Assembly (NCBI GenBank): GCA_023418055.1
Contig: JAEZDP010000145.1
Span: 1-14,490 of the forward strand
Direction: 5' to 3'
Length of the DNA: 14,490 nucleotides
Source of the DNA: Acidobacteriota bacterium
GTDB lineage: Bacteria > Acidobacteriota > Vicinamibacteria > Vicinamibacterales > Vicinamibacteraceae
Part shown: positions 6,784 through 13,750 of the stretch, piece after piece
How the letters are laid out: the number at the start of each line of letters is the position of its first letter
Position numbering within the stretch: the stretch's first letter is position 1
Notes under the pieces: generated by a model
What the model was told of the DNA's origin: nothing
Database searches by the model: none
Seen by the model: only the letters and a program-made list of their open reading frames with translations
Position numbers and translations under genes: made by a program

Positions 6784-6899
6784 CGGCGCCGCGGACCTGA
6801 GCCCGCACGCCCGCTGCCGACCCGGACCGGCGCGCCGACGGGTCACAGGCCCCCGGTCGTCCGCCCATCTCCGCGCACCCGGTGCGCCCAGGAGCGACC

Positions 6900-8225
6900 A
6901 TGAGCGAAACCACGCCGAACTATCGATACGAAACCCTGCAGGTCCACGCCGGACAGCAACCCGCGCCGGGCACCAACGCCCGCGCCGTCCCCATCTACCA
7001 GACGACGTCGTACACCTTCAACGACGCCGACCACGGCGCACGGCTCTTCGCCCTGCAGGAGTTCGGCAACATCTACACCCGGATCATGAATCCGACGACC
7101 GACGTGTTCGAGCAGCGGGTGGCCGCACTCGAAGGCGGGGCGGCGGCGCTGGCCACCGGCAGCGGACAGGCGGCGCAGTTCCTCGCCATCGCCACCATCG
7201 CCCAGGCCGGCGACAACATCGTCTCGACGAGCTTCCTGTACGGCGGCACCTACAACCAGTTCAAGGTCGCACTGCCTCGCCTGGGCATCGACGTGAAGTT
7301 CGTCGACGGCGACAGCGTGGAGGGCTTCGCGGCGCTCATCGACGACAAGACCAAGGCGCTGTATGTCGAGTCGGTCGGCAACCCGCGCTTCAACGTGCCC
7401 GACCTGGCGGGCCTCGCGAAGCTCGCGCACGACAACGGCATCCCGCTCATCGTCGACAACACCTTCGGCTGCGCCGGCTACATCTGCCGCCCGATCGATC
7501 ACGGCGCCGACATCGTCGTGGCCTCGGCCACCAAGTGGATTGGCGGGCACGGCACGTCGATCGGCGGCGTCATCGTCGACTCGGGCAAGTTCGACTGGGC
7601 GGCGTCGGGCAAGTTCCCGCTCTTCACGGAGCCCTCGCCCGGTTATCACGGGCTGGTGTTCACCGAGCCGTTCGGCGTCAACGGGCCGTTTGGCAACATC
7701 GCCTTCATCATTCGCGCCCGCGTGGAGGGGCTGCGCGACCTCGGTCCGGCCCTCAGCCCCTTCAACGCGTTCCTCTTCCTGCAGGGGCTCGAGACGCTGT
7801 CGCTGCGCGCGCAGCGCCACGCCGACAACGCCCTGGCTCTGGCGCGCTGGCTGAAGGATCACCCGCAGGTGGGCTGGGTGAGCTACCCCGGCCTCGAGGA
7901 TCACCCCTCGCACGCGCTGGCGAAGAAGTACCTGCGCAACGGCTTCGGCGCGGTGCTGACGTTCGGCATCAAGGGTGGCAAGGACGCAGGGCGCGCCCTC
8001 ATCGACCACGTGAAGCTCGCCAGCCACCTCGCGAACATGGGCGACGCGAAGACCCTCATCATCCACCCGGCGACGACGACGCATCAGCAGTTGTCCGACG
8101 AGGAGCAGCGGCAGAGCGGCGTGACGCCCGACCTGGTGCGCATCTCCGTGGGCATCGAGCACATCGACGACATCAAGGACGACCTCGCACAGGCCTTCGA
8201 GAAGGTCGCCGCGACGCCGGCGTGA
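6900..8225 (+). CDS. metY: O-acetylhomoserine sulfhydrylase (aminocarboxypropyltransferase)
   Basis: This 441-residue cytoplasmic enzyme belongs to the Cys/Met-metabolism PLP family. It contains YQTTSYTFND (33-42), the NIYTRIMNPTTDVFEQRVAALEGG block (57-80), VDNTF (185-189), and the PLP lysine in SATKWIGGHGTSIGG with K212. The GGHGTSIGG ending and the length near 430 to 440 residues distinguish MetY from the shorter MetB/MetC/MetZ enzymes. It makes homocysteine from O-acetylhomoserine and sulfide, or works with methanethiol in some species. AGGAG 5 nt before the ATG at 6900 fixes the start over an in-frame ATG at 6882. metX follows with a GTGA overlap, which supports direct sulfhydrylation as the methionine route here. 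Confidence 0.96.
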   Translation: MSETTPNYRYETLQVHAGQQPAPGTNARAVPIYQTTSYTFNDADHGARLFALQEFGNIYTRIMNPTTDVFEQRVAALEGGAAALATGSGQAAQFLAIATIAQAGDNIVSTSFLYGGTYNQFKVALPRLGIDVKFVDGDSVEGFAALIDDKTKALYVESVGNPRFNVPDLAGLAKLAHDNGIPLIVDNTFGCAGYICRPIDHGADIVVASATKWIGGHGTSIGGVIVDSGKFDWAASGKFPLFTEPSPGYHGLVFTEPFGVNGPFGNIAFIIRARVEGLRDLGPALSPFNAFLFLQGLETLSLRAQRHADNALALARWLKDHPQVGWVSYPGLEDHPSHALAKKYLRNGFGAVLTFGIKGGKDAGRALIDHVKLASHLANMGDAKTLIIHPATTTHQQLSDEEQRQSGVTPDLVRISVGIEHIDDIKDDLAQAFEKVAATPA

Positions 8226-9262
8226 GCACGACGCCATCCGGTCAAGGCCTGCAGCGCGTCACTCTCGAGGGGCCGATTCCCCTCGAGGGTGGCCGCGTGT
8301 TGCCAGAGGTCACCGTCGGTTATCACGCCTGGGGCACGCTCAACGCCTCGCGTGACAACGTCGTCGTCGTGTGCCATGCGCTGACGGGCTCGTCAGACGT
8401 CCCGGCGTGGTGGGAAGGCTTCATCGGCGACGGCTGCGCCCTCGATCCAGCCCACGACTTCATCGTCTGCAGCAACGTGCTCGGCAGCTGCTACGGGACG
8501 ACGGGCCCTGGTATGCCGGAGTGGGACGCGCTGTTTGGGGAGGTGCCGGCCGCACCGTCCATCACCATTCGCGACCAGGTGGAGGTGCAGCGACGGTGGT
8601 TGCGGCGCTTGGGCGTCCGCGGCATCCGGCTCGTCATCGGCGGCTCGATGGGCGGGATGCAGGCCCTCGAGTGGGCCCTGGCGGAGCCGGACATGGTGTC
8701 GTCGATCGCCGTGCTCGCGGCGCCGTCGCGTCATCACGCGTGGGCGCTGGCGCTGTCAGCGGCACAGCGGCAGGCCATCTTCGCCGACGCGACGTGGCCG
8801 AACGGCGATGCCGCGGCCGGCCTGGCCGTGGCGCGCATGATGGCGATGATCAGCTATCGCAGCGCCGAGTCGTTCGACACGCGGTTCAGCCGCGCCGCCG
8901 ACGCCACCGGCCTCTTCGAGGTGGAGGGCTGGCTGCAGCGTCACGGGCGCTACCTCGTGGACCGCTTCAACGCGCGCACCTACGTGGCCCTCAGTCATGC
9001 CCTCGACTCGCACGACGTCGGGCGGGGGCGCGGGGGCGTGGAAGCCGCGCTCGCGCTGATTCGCCAGCCGGCCTTCGTGCTCGGCATCACCACCGACGTG
9101 CTCTACCCGCCACACGAGATGCAGGCCCTGGCCGACGGCCTGCCGCACGCGACGCTGTCGTGGCTCGACTCGCCCCACGGGCACGACGCCTTTCTCATCG
9201 AACTCGCAGAGGTGAGTGCACGCATCCGGGCGTTTCGTGAGCAGCTGACCGCTTCGGTATGA
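8222..9262 (+). CDS. metX: Homoserine O-acetyltransferase, alpha/beta-hydrolase fold
   Basis: This 346-residue protein has the full alpha/beta-hydrolase machinery of MetX: HALTGSSD (52-59), SNVLGSCYGTTGPG (84-97), the nucleophile elbow GGSMGGMQALEW with S142, acid D292 in ITTDVLYPP, and H321 in HGHDAFLIE. It acylates homoserine with acetyl-CoA in the cytoplasm. Succinyl-CoA use or serine acylation occurs in some MetX-type enzymes, so acyl specificity is inferred mainly from the metY partner. The start is GTG at 8222, overlapping the metY stop (GTGA) and giving an N-terminus of normal length. The tandem metY-metX order with overlapping codons implies one transcript and coupled translation. Confidence 0.95.
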   Translation: MSTTPSGQGLQRVTLEGPIPLEGGRVLPEVTVGYHAWGTLNASRDNVVVVCHALTGSSDVPAWWEGFIGDGCALDPAHDFIVCSNVLGSCYGTTGPGMPEWDALFGEVPAAPSITIRDQVEVQRRWLRRLGVRGIRLVIGGSMGGMQALEWALAEPDMVSSIAVLAAPSRHHAWALALSAAQRQAIFADATWPNGDAAAGLAVARMMAMISYRSAESFDTRFSRAADATGLFEVEGWLQRHGRYLVDRFNARTYVALSHALDSHDVGRGRGGVEAALALIRQPAFVLGITTDVLYPPHEMQALADGLPHATLSWLDSPHGHDAFLIELAEVSARIRAFREQLTASV

Positions 9263-9263
9263 T
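9258..9263 (+). promoter_or_regulatory. Candidate -10 (TATGAT) overlapping the metX stop codon
   Basis: TATGAT matches TATAAT at 5 of 6 positions and ends 9 nt before the ATG at 9273, the same spacing seen for the symporter. No good -35 is evident at 16 to 18 bp. It may give the PIG-L gene its own nearly leaderless transcript. Confidence 0.35.
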
Positions 9264-9272
9264 GGGCGCCAC

Positions 9273-11987
9273 ATGCTGCGGCCCTCCATTCGCCATGCCG
9301 ACGTACGCCTTGCCCGTCGTCGGCGCGTCGGTCTCCGTGCCGGAACGTTCCTTCCCGTTGTCGTCGTCTGCGCGCTGACGGCGCTTGCGCCGCTGGCCGC
9401 GCAGGTGCGGCCCGTCTACAGCGAAGGCGCGGCCGGGCTCGTCCAGAAGCTGCAGCGGCTCACCACGACGGCCAGCGCCATGCATACCGGCGCGCATCCC
9501 GACGACGAGGACAGCGCGCTCATCGCACGTCTGGCGCGCGGCGACCACGCGCGGGTGGCCTACCTCTCGCTCAATCGTGGCGAGGGCGGGCAGAACATCC
9601 TCGGGCCAGAGTTCTACGAGGCCCTCGGGGTCATCCGCACCGAGGAACTGCTGCAGGCGCGCGCGCTCGACGGCGGCGACCAGTTCTTCACGCGCGTCGT
9701 GGACTTCGGTTTCACGACGAACATGGCCGAGACCGAGCGCAAGTGGGGGCGCGACGTCGTGCTCGGCGACATGGTCCGGGCCATCAGGCTCTATCGGCCG
9801 CTCGTGGTGCTGTCGCGCTTCTCGGGAACCGACGCGGATGGACATGGCAATCACCAATTGGCCGGCCATCTGACGCCGGACGCCATCGAGGCCGCCGCCG
9901 ATCCTGCGAGATTCCCAGAGCACCTGACCGAGGGGCTGCGGCCCTGGCGCGTGCGGAAGTTTTATCGCGGCCAGGGCTTCCGTCCGGCACCGGGCACCGA
10001 GCCCACGCTGCAACTGCCGACCGGTGTCTTCGACCACGCGCTCGGGCGCAGCTACTTCGAGATCGCCATGGAGGGCCGGACGCAGCACAAGACACAGGAG
10101 ATGGGCGCGCCGCTGTTGCGCGGGCGGCAGGTGTCGGGGCTGCGGTCGGTCGCCACCAGCGTCACGCCGGCCGCGCCCGCCACGGGGGAGACGTCGGTGT
10201 TCGACGGCCTCGACACGTCGGTGCGTGGCCTGGCGCGCCTCGCGGGCCTGCCGGGCGACGCGTTGTCCGGTCCTCTGGGCGAAATGGACGACGCGGCTCG
10301 TGACGCGCTGGCGGACCTCGACGTGAACGACCCGGCGAGGATCGTGCCCGTGCTGGTGCGGGGGCTCACCGCGGCGCGAGAAGCCAGGCAGACCCTGGCG
10401 ACGGCCGCAGGTGATGCCGACGCACGGGCCGAGGCCGACTTCCTGCTGGGCCACAAGGTGCGGCAGTTCGAGGACGCCCTCGTGCACGCCAGCGGCGTCA
10501 CCGTCGATGCGGTGGCTCAGGCCGAGACGATCGTGCCGGGCGGCACGACCACCGTGAGCGTGCGCGCGTTCGTCCCCGACGGCGTGCCCGTCGAGGTGCG
10601 GGGGCTCGAGGTGAAGACCGCACCAGGCTGGGGCGTCGCAGCGGCCGAGGCGCCGACGCCACCGCCCGGGAACCTGTATGCGCGGTTCTTCCGCGAGCAG
10701 CCGAGCGACGTGGCCCACATGGCGGTGACGGCGCCGTCCGATGCGCGGCCCACGCAGCCGTACTGGCTCAGGCAGCCAGCCGACGGAGACGTCTTCCACT
10801 GGGCCGACGACGGCCCGAAGAGTGTGCCGCTGGGCCCCCCCGTGGCCGAAGGTGTCATCGCCCTCACGATCGGCGGCGCGTCCATCGAGCTTCGCACGCC
10901 GGTGCAATACCGGCTCGTCGACCCGGTGCGCGGAGAACTCCGTCGTCCGCTGCACGTGGTGCCGGCCTTGTCGGTGGCCATCACGCCTGGACTGGAAATC
11001 GTCAAGCTGTCGGAACGCTCTGCGCCGCGTGAGGTCACCGTGCGCCTCGAGAGCCAGGCACCGGATGCAGTCGAGGGCACGGTGGCGCTCGACCTGCCCT
11101 CCGGCTGGACGTCGGAGCCGGCGACCGTGCCTGTCCAGATCGCGCGGGCGGGCGAGGGCGTGACGGCGCGCTTTCGTGTGACGCCCGCGGCGTCGGCGAC
11201 GGCCGGCCACTACCGCATCGCGGCTCGGGCGACGGCCGCAGGGCGCACCTACGGCGAGCGGCTGCGTGTGCTGGCCTACCCGCACATCCAGACGCATCGC
11301 ATCTACGAACCGGCCGAACTCGACGTGCAGGTCATCGACCTGGATGTTGCGCCGGTCACGGCGGGTTACATCATGGGCACGGGCGACGAGGTGCCCACGG
11401 CGCTGCGCTCGATGGGCGTGGATGTCACCCTGCTCACGCCAGCGGACCTTGCGTCGGGCGATCTGTCGACGTTCGACACGATCATGGTCGGCGTGCGCGC
11501 CTCGGAAGTCCGCCCGGATTTCGTGGCCAACATCTCCCGGCTGCACGAGTACGTGCGTGAGGGCGGCACGCTCGTGGTGCAGGAGCAGCATGCCGTGTAC
11601 ACCACGCGGCAGCTCGCGCCCTTCCCCGGCGAGATCGGATCGCGCGTGACCGACGAGGGTGCGCCGGTGACCATCCTGCGGCCCGACCATCCCGTGTTCA
11701 CGTCGCCCAACCGGATCGGATCGGCTGACTTCGAGGGATGGATCCAGGAGCGCAACGCGTACGGGTTCACGACGTGGGACGACCGCTACACACCGCTGCT
11801 CGAGAGTCACGACCCGTGGGACACCGAGCAGAAGGGTGCCCTGCTGCATGCGCAGATCGGGAAGGGGCACTACGTCTATTCCGCGTACTCCTGGTTCCGG
11901 CAGCTGCCGCAGGGCGTGCCTGGTGCCTATCGGCTGGTGGCCAATCTGGTCAGCCTGGGACACACGCGCACCGCGCCGACGCCGTGA
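9273..11987 (+). CDS. Large exported PIG-L (LmbE-like) deacetylase with C-terminal beta-sandwich and amidotransferase-like domains
   Basis: This 904-residue protein has an arginine-rich N-terminus and a hydrophobic segment (about 26-43), with likely cleavage near AA-QV (43-44), so it acts outside the cytoplasmic membrane. The PIG-L domain covers about residues 55 to 215. HPDDED (75-80) and DGHGNHQ (189-195, with H191 and H194) supply the usual zinc ligands and catalytic aspartate of metal-dependent N-acetylglucosamine de-N-acetylases. About 569-669 resembles a NEW3/CARDB-like beta-sandwich. About 695-895 has a GATase/ThuA-like look (GTGDEVPTALRSMGVDVTLL, then EYVREGGTLVVQEQ and GKGHYVYSAYSWFRQLP). 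It probably removes acetyl groups from an extracellular sugar or glycoconjugate. It starts 10 bp after metX but may have its own promoter. Domain limits in the middle are approximate. Confidence 0.9.
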   Translation: MLRPSIRHADVRLARRRRVGLRAGTFLPVVVVCALTALAPLAAQVRPVYSEGAAGLVQKLQRLTTTASAMHTGAHPDDEDSALIARLARGDHARVAYLSLNRGEGGQNILGPEFYEALGVIRTEELLQARALDGGDQFFTRVVDFGFTTNMAETERKWGRDVVLGDMVRAIRLYRPLVVLSRFSGTDADGHGNHQLAGHLTPDAIEAAADPARFPEHLTEGLRPWRVRKFYRGQGFRPAPGTEPTLQLPTGVFDHALGRSYFEIAMEGRTQHKTQEMGAPLLRGRQVSGLRSVATSVTPAAPATGETSVFDGLDTSVRGLARLAGLPGDALSGPLGEMDDAARDALADLDVNDPARIVPVLVRGLTAAREARQTLATAAGDADARAEADFLLGHKVRQFEDALVHASGVTVDAVAQAETIVPGGTTTVSVRAFVPDGVPVEVRGLEVKTAPGWGVAAAEAPTPPPGNLYARFFREQPSDVAHMAVTAPSDARPTQPYWLRQPADGDVFHWADDGPKSVPLGPPVAEGVIALTIGGASIELRTPVQYRLVDPVRGELRRPLHVVPALSVAITPGLEIVKLSERSAPREVTVRLESQAPDAVEGTVALDLPSGWTSEPATVPVQIARAGEGVTARFRVTPAASATAGHYRIAARATAAGRTYGERLRVLAYPHIQTHRIYEPAELDVQVIDLDVAPVTAGYIMGTGDEVPTALRSMGVDVTLLTPADLASGDLSTFDTIMVGVRASEVRPDFVANISRLHEYVREGGTLVVQEQHAVYTTRQLAPFPGEIGSRVTDEGAPVTILRPDHPVFTSPNRIGSADFEGWIQERNAYGFTTWDDRYTPLLESHDPWDTEQKGALLHAQIGKGHYVYSAYSWFRQLPQGVPGAYRLVANLVSLGHTRTAPTP

Positions 11988-12018
11988 CCTGCGAGTCCGT
12001 GGCGCCGGCGACGAACGC
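11988..12018. other. Short convergent gap between PIG-L and DUF2264 genes
   Basis: Thirty-one bases separate the two convergent stop codons. The gap is GC-rich with the small palindrome GGCGCC but no stem followed by a T-run, so I see no intrinsic terminator. GACCTGCGAG (11986-11995) also occurs in the heptamer array at 13613-13622. Confidence 0.5.
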
Positions 12019-13284
12019 TCAGCCGCGCAAGGCGCGATCGATGGGAATGGGGTCGCCCCGCCAGACCTTGACCGCCGTCCACGGCTCGGCGGGCGCACTC
12101 CAGAACGCGTCGCTCGGCGCCAGCCCGAGCGGCAGGAACGCCACGCTGCACAGGTAGAGGCTGCCCGTGGAGATGTAGCTCTCGCCGAGCTCCGGCTGGT
12201 GGCCGCACAACCCGATCCGGAGCCACCCTCCCTCGTCGAAGGTCGCGGGTGCATCGAGCGTGCGGCGGATGACCGCGTCGAGCGCGCCTCGCGCCTGTGG
12301 CGGGGTGACGCCTTCGGGCAGGTCGCCCCGCAGCGCCATCTGCGCCAGCGGCTGGAAGGCGCCACACCGGTACGGCAGGGATCGGCCAATCGCCGGAAAC
12401 GACCCGTCGGGCGCAATCAGCCGCTCCTGGATGGCGGCGTATCGTCGAGCCCGGGGCACGGCGGCCTCGTGCATCGTCGTCCATGCGGGCTCGAGGGGCG
12501 CACACGCGTCGAGCACGTCGAGCAGCATCGGGTGGATGACGTAGCCGTTGTAGTAGTCCCAGTGGAACTCCGGGCCGTCGCCGTAGATGCCGTCGCCCTT
12601 GTACCACTGGGCGTGCTGGCGCAGCGCGTAATCGACGCGCATGCGATCCCACGGGCGGCCGATGCGGGCGAGCCACGCCTCGATGGTGGCCGAGAACAAC
12701 AGCCAGTTGTTGAAGCCCGGCCTGATGGCCCGGGTCGAGACGAGGTCGTCCACGATCCGCTGCTGCAGGCGCGCATCGCACTCCGCCCAGACGCCCGGCA
12801 TGCGCAGCAGGGCCTGCGCCAGGAACGCGGCATCCACCAGCGGTTGTCCGCCCTCGGTGAAGTTCAGGCGATCACGCGCCCCCGGGTCTGTTGCAATACG
12901 TAAGCCTTCGACGACGAGTGAGCGGAGCTGCCGGCGGTGCGCCTGTTCGGTGGGTGCGGCGTCGGCAGGAGCGGCGTCGAGCCAGGGGGCGAGTCCGGCG
13001 AGCAGCCGCCCGACGGCTTCGAGGTGCGTGACCGACTCACGATTGCGTCCGCCGGGGCCCGCCTCGACGGGCATGGCCGCCCGGAGGCGATCCTGCGCCA
13101 GGTGGTCGAGTACGGGCGTGGCGAGCCGCACGAGGCGCTCGACCCATGCCGCACGGTCGTCGGTGCCGGCGGGAAGCTGGGCGGGTTGCGCTGCCATGGC
13201 CTCGGCCTGTGGCCACGCGGCAAAGGCCGCGGCCCCGGCCGTCGTGGCCAGGAAGGTGCGGCGGGGCAGCGGGGGCTGTGGCAT
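12019..13284 (-). CDS. Tat-exported DUF2264 family protein
   Basis: This 421-residue protein starts with a twin-arginine signal, PRRTFLATTAGAAAFAAWP (7-25), so it should be exported folded. The rest matches DUF2264 along its length: VTHLEAVGRLLAGLAPWL (85-102), GGQPLVDAAFLAQALLR (145-161), RPGFNNWLLFSATIEAW (188-204) and the tract YKGDGIYGDGPEFHWDYYN (228-246). That tract is rich in acidic, aromatic and histidine residues typical of a binding or catalytic site. The alpha-helical repeats suggest an (alpha/alpha)6-type barrel as in glycoside hydrolases and lyases, so a role on polysaccharides is plausible but not shown. The start at 13284 gives a canonical Tat peptide. It lies 10 bp downstream of the Trm112-like gene, suggesting co-transcription. 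Conserved residues appear intact. Confidence 0.9.
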   Translation of the reverse strand: MPQPPLPRRTFLATTAGAAAFAAWPQAEAMAAQPAQLPAGTDDRAAWVERLVRLATPVLDHLAQDRLRAAMPVEAGPGGRNRESVTHLEAVGRLLAGLAPWLDAAPADAAPTEQAHRRQLRSLVVEGLRIATDPGARDRLNFTEGGQPLVDAAFLAQALLRMPGVWAECDARLQQRIVDDLVSTRAIRPGFNNWLLFSATIEAWLARIGRPWDRMRVDYALRQHAQWYKGDGIYGDGPEFHWDYYNGYVIHPMLLDVLDACAPLEPAWTTMHEAAVPRARRYAAIQERLIAPDGSFPAIGRSLPYRCGAFQPLAQMALRGDLPEGVTPPQARGALDAVIRRTLDAPATFDEGGWLRIGLCGHQPELGESYISTGSLYLCSVAFLPLGLAPSDAFWSAPAEPWTAVKVWRGDPIPIDRALRG

Positions 13285-13294
13285 CAGCGGCCCG

Positions 13295-13543
13295 TCACGC
13301 CAGGGGCAAAGCCTCGTCGATCAGCATGACGGGGATGTCGTCACGCACTGGATAGAGGTACCGGCCGTCGGCCCGGACCAGTCCCTCGGTGACCCGCTCG
13401 GTCACTGGCTGGCCGCCGCGCGTCTTCACCTCGCCGGCGCTGATGCGGGCGTTCAGCGCGTCGAGCGTCGCCGCATCGGCCAGGGTGACGGGTGTCTTGT
13501 CTTCGGGGCACACGAGGATCGCGAGCAGTTCGGCATCGACCAT
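13295..13543 (-). CDS. Small Trm112/YcaR-like protein lacking most zinc cysteines
   Basis: This 82-residue protein begins MVDAELLAILVCPEDKTPV and ends RYLYPVRDDIPVMLIDEALPL, the two ends of the Trm112/YcaR (UPF0434) fold. Known relatives are small partner proteins that stabilise methyltransferases, often with a Cys4 zinc site. Here only C12 remains; the second cysteine of the usual CPxC is replaced (CPED) and no C-terminal pair is visible, so a zinc site is unlikely. The residues between (25 to 55) are longer than in E. coli YcaR. The ATG at 13543 is chosen by family alignment. An in-frame GTG at 13579 would add 12 unconserved residues. No Shine-Dalgarno is present, but TACACT lies 6 nt upstream. 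It precedes the DUF2264 gene by 10 bp; no methyltransferase partner is adjacent. Confidence 0.85.
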   Translation of the reverse strand: MVDAELLAILVCPEDKTPVTLADAATLDALNARISAGEVKTRGGQPVTERVTEGLVRADGRYLYPVRDDIPVMLIDEALPLA

Positions 13544-13549
13544 GCGCGC

Positions 13550-13555
13550 AGTGTA
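13550..13555 (-). promoter_or_regulatory. Candidate -10 of a leaderless transcript (Trm112-like gene)
   Basis: On the minus strand TACACT (TAnnnT) is followed by GCGCGC and then the ATG at 13543, a 6-nt gap identical to that before the nucleotidyltransferase. This would put the transcription start at the start codon and favours 13543 over the upstream GTG. Confidence 0.4.
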
Positions 13556-13610
13556 GCGCCCGCCGGACAGGCCGTCCACCAGCGACGCACGTTGTCGGCG
13601 ACCGCGGCCG

Positions 13611-13673
13611 GCGACCTGCGAGCTGCGGCCTGGCCCGCGAGGCCCACGACCTCAGACCTGCGACGTGCGACCG
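13611..13673. repeat. Degenerate 7-bp-phased repeat array (GCGACCT type)
   Basis: Read in 7-bp steps the region gives GCGACCT, GCGAGCT, GCGGCCT, GGCCCGC, GAGGCCC, ACGACCT, CAGACCT, GCGACGT and GCGACCG. Seven of the nine units share an [A/C/G]-rich start and a G-A/G-[C/G]-C-T-like end, with two central units decayed. It lies in the 207-bp divergent region between the Trm112-like and TPR genes and is noncoding. Confidence 0.65.
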
Positions 13674-13712
13674 CTGGAGCAAGCGCGACTGGATCTCGAC
13701 GGCCGAGTTCGT

Positions 13713-13718
13713 TACGAT
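13713..13718 (+). promoter_or_regulatory. Candidate -10 (TACGAT) for the TPR gene
   Basis: TACGAT lies 32 nt before the ATG at 13751, leaving room for a leader of about 25 nt that contains the Shine-Dalgarno. No strong -35 is visible 16 to 18 bp upstream. Confidence 0.3.
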
Positions 13719-13736
13719 GCGCCCGTCCCACAACTC

Positions 13737-13744
13737 AGAGGAGG
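13737..13744 (+). promoter_or_regulatory. Strong Shine-Dalgarno AGAGGAGG
   Basis: AGAGGAGG lies 6 nt before the ATG at 13751. It is the strongest ribosome binding site in the window and decides the start of the TPR gene. Confidence 0.8.
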
Positions 13745-13750
13745 CCGATC

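Larger units (their letters stand above)
6647..6899 (+). other. Intergenic region and long leader before metY-metX
   Basis: About 253 bp contain no convincing gene. They hold an imperfect inverted repeat (6667-6692), a candidate promoter ending near 6704, a strong hairpin (6755-6783), a 10-bp palindrome CGGCGCGCCG (6828-6837), and AGGAG at 6890-6894, which sits 5 nt before the metY ATG. If the promoter is right, the 5' UTR is near 190 nt, unusual beside the very short leaders elsewhere in the window. I looked for SAM-I, SAM-II, SAM-IV and SAH riboswitch cores and do not recognise any. Confidence 0.6.

Noticed and set aside
6647..6899. SAM or SAH riboswitch before metY
   Set aside because: I searched by eye for the conserved cores, including the AGGGA and GGCAACC segments of SAM-I, and found none. 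The region is reported only as a structured leader.
6728..8221. Apparent N-terminal fusion of about 500 residues onto MetX
   Set aside because: This is the metX frame running open through metY in the wrong frame. MetX begins naturally at the GTG at 8222 that overlaps the metY stop.
9195..12416. 1073-codon open frame on the minus strand
   Set aside because: It is antisense to the PIG-L gene and parts of its neighbours, has an arginine/histidine-rich composition with no domain, and arises from GC-rich third positions of the real gene.
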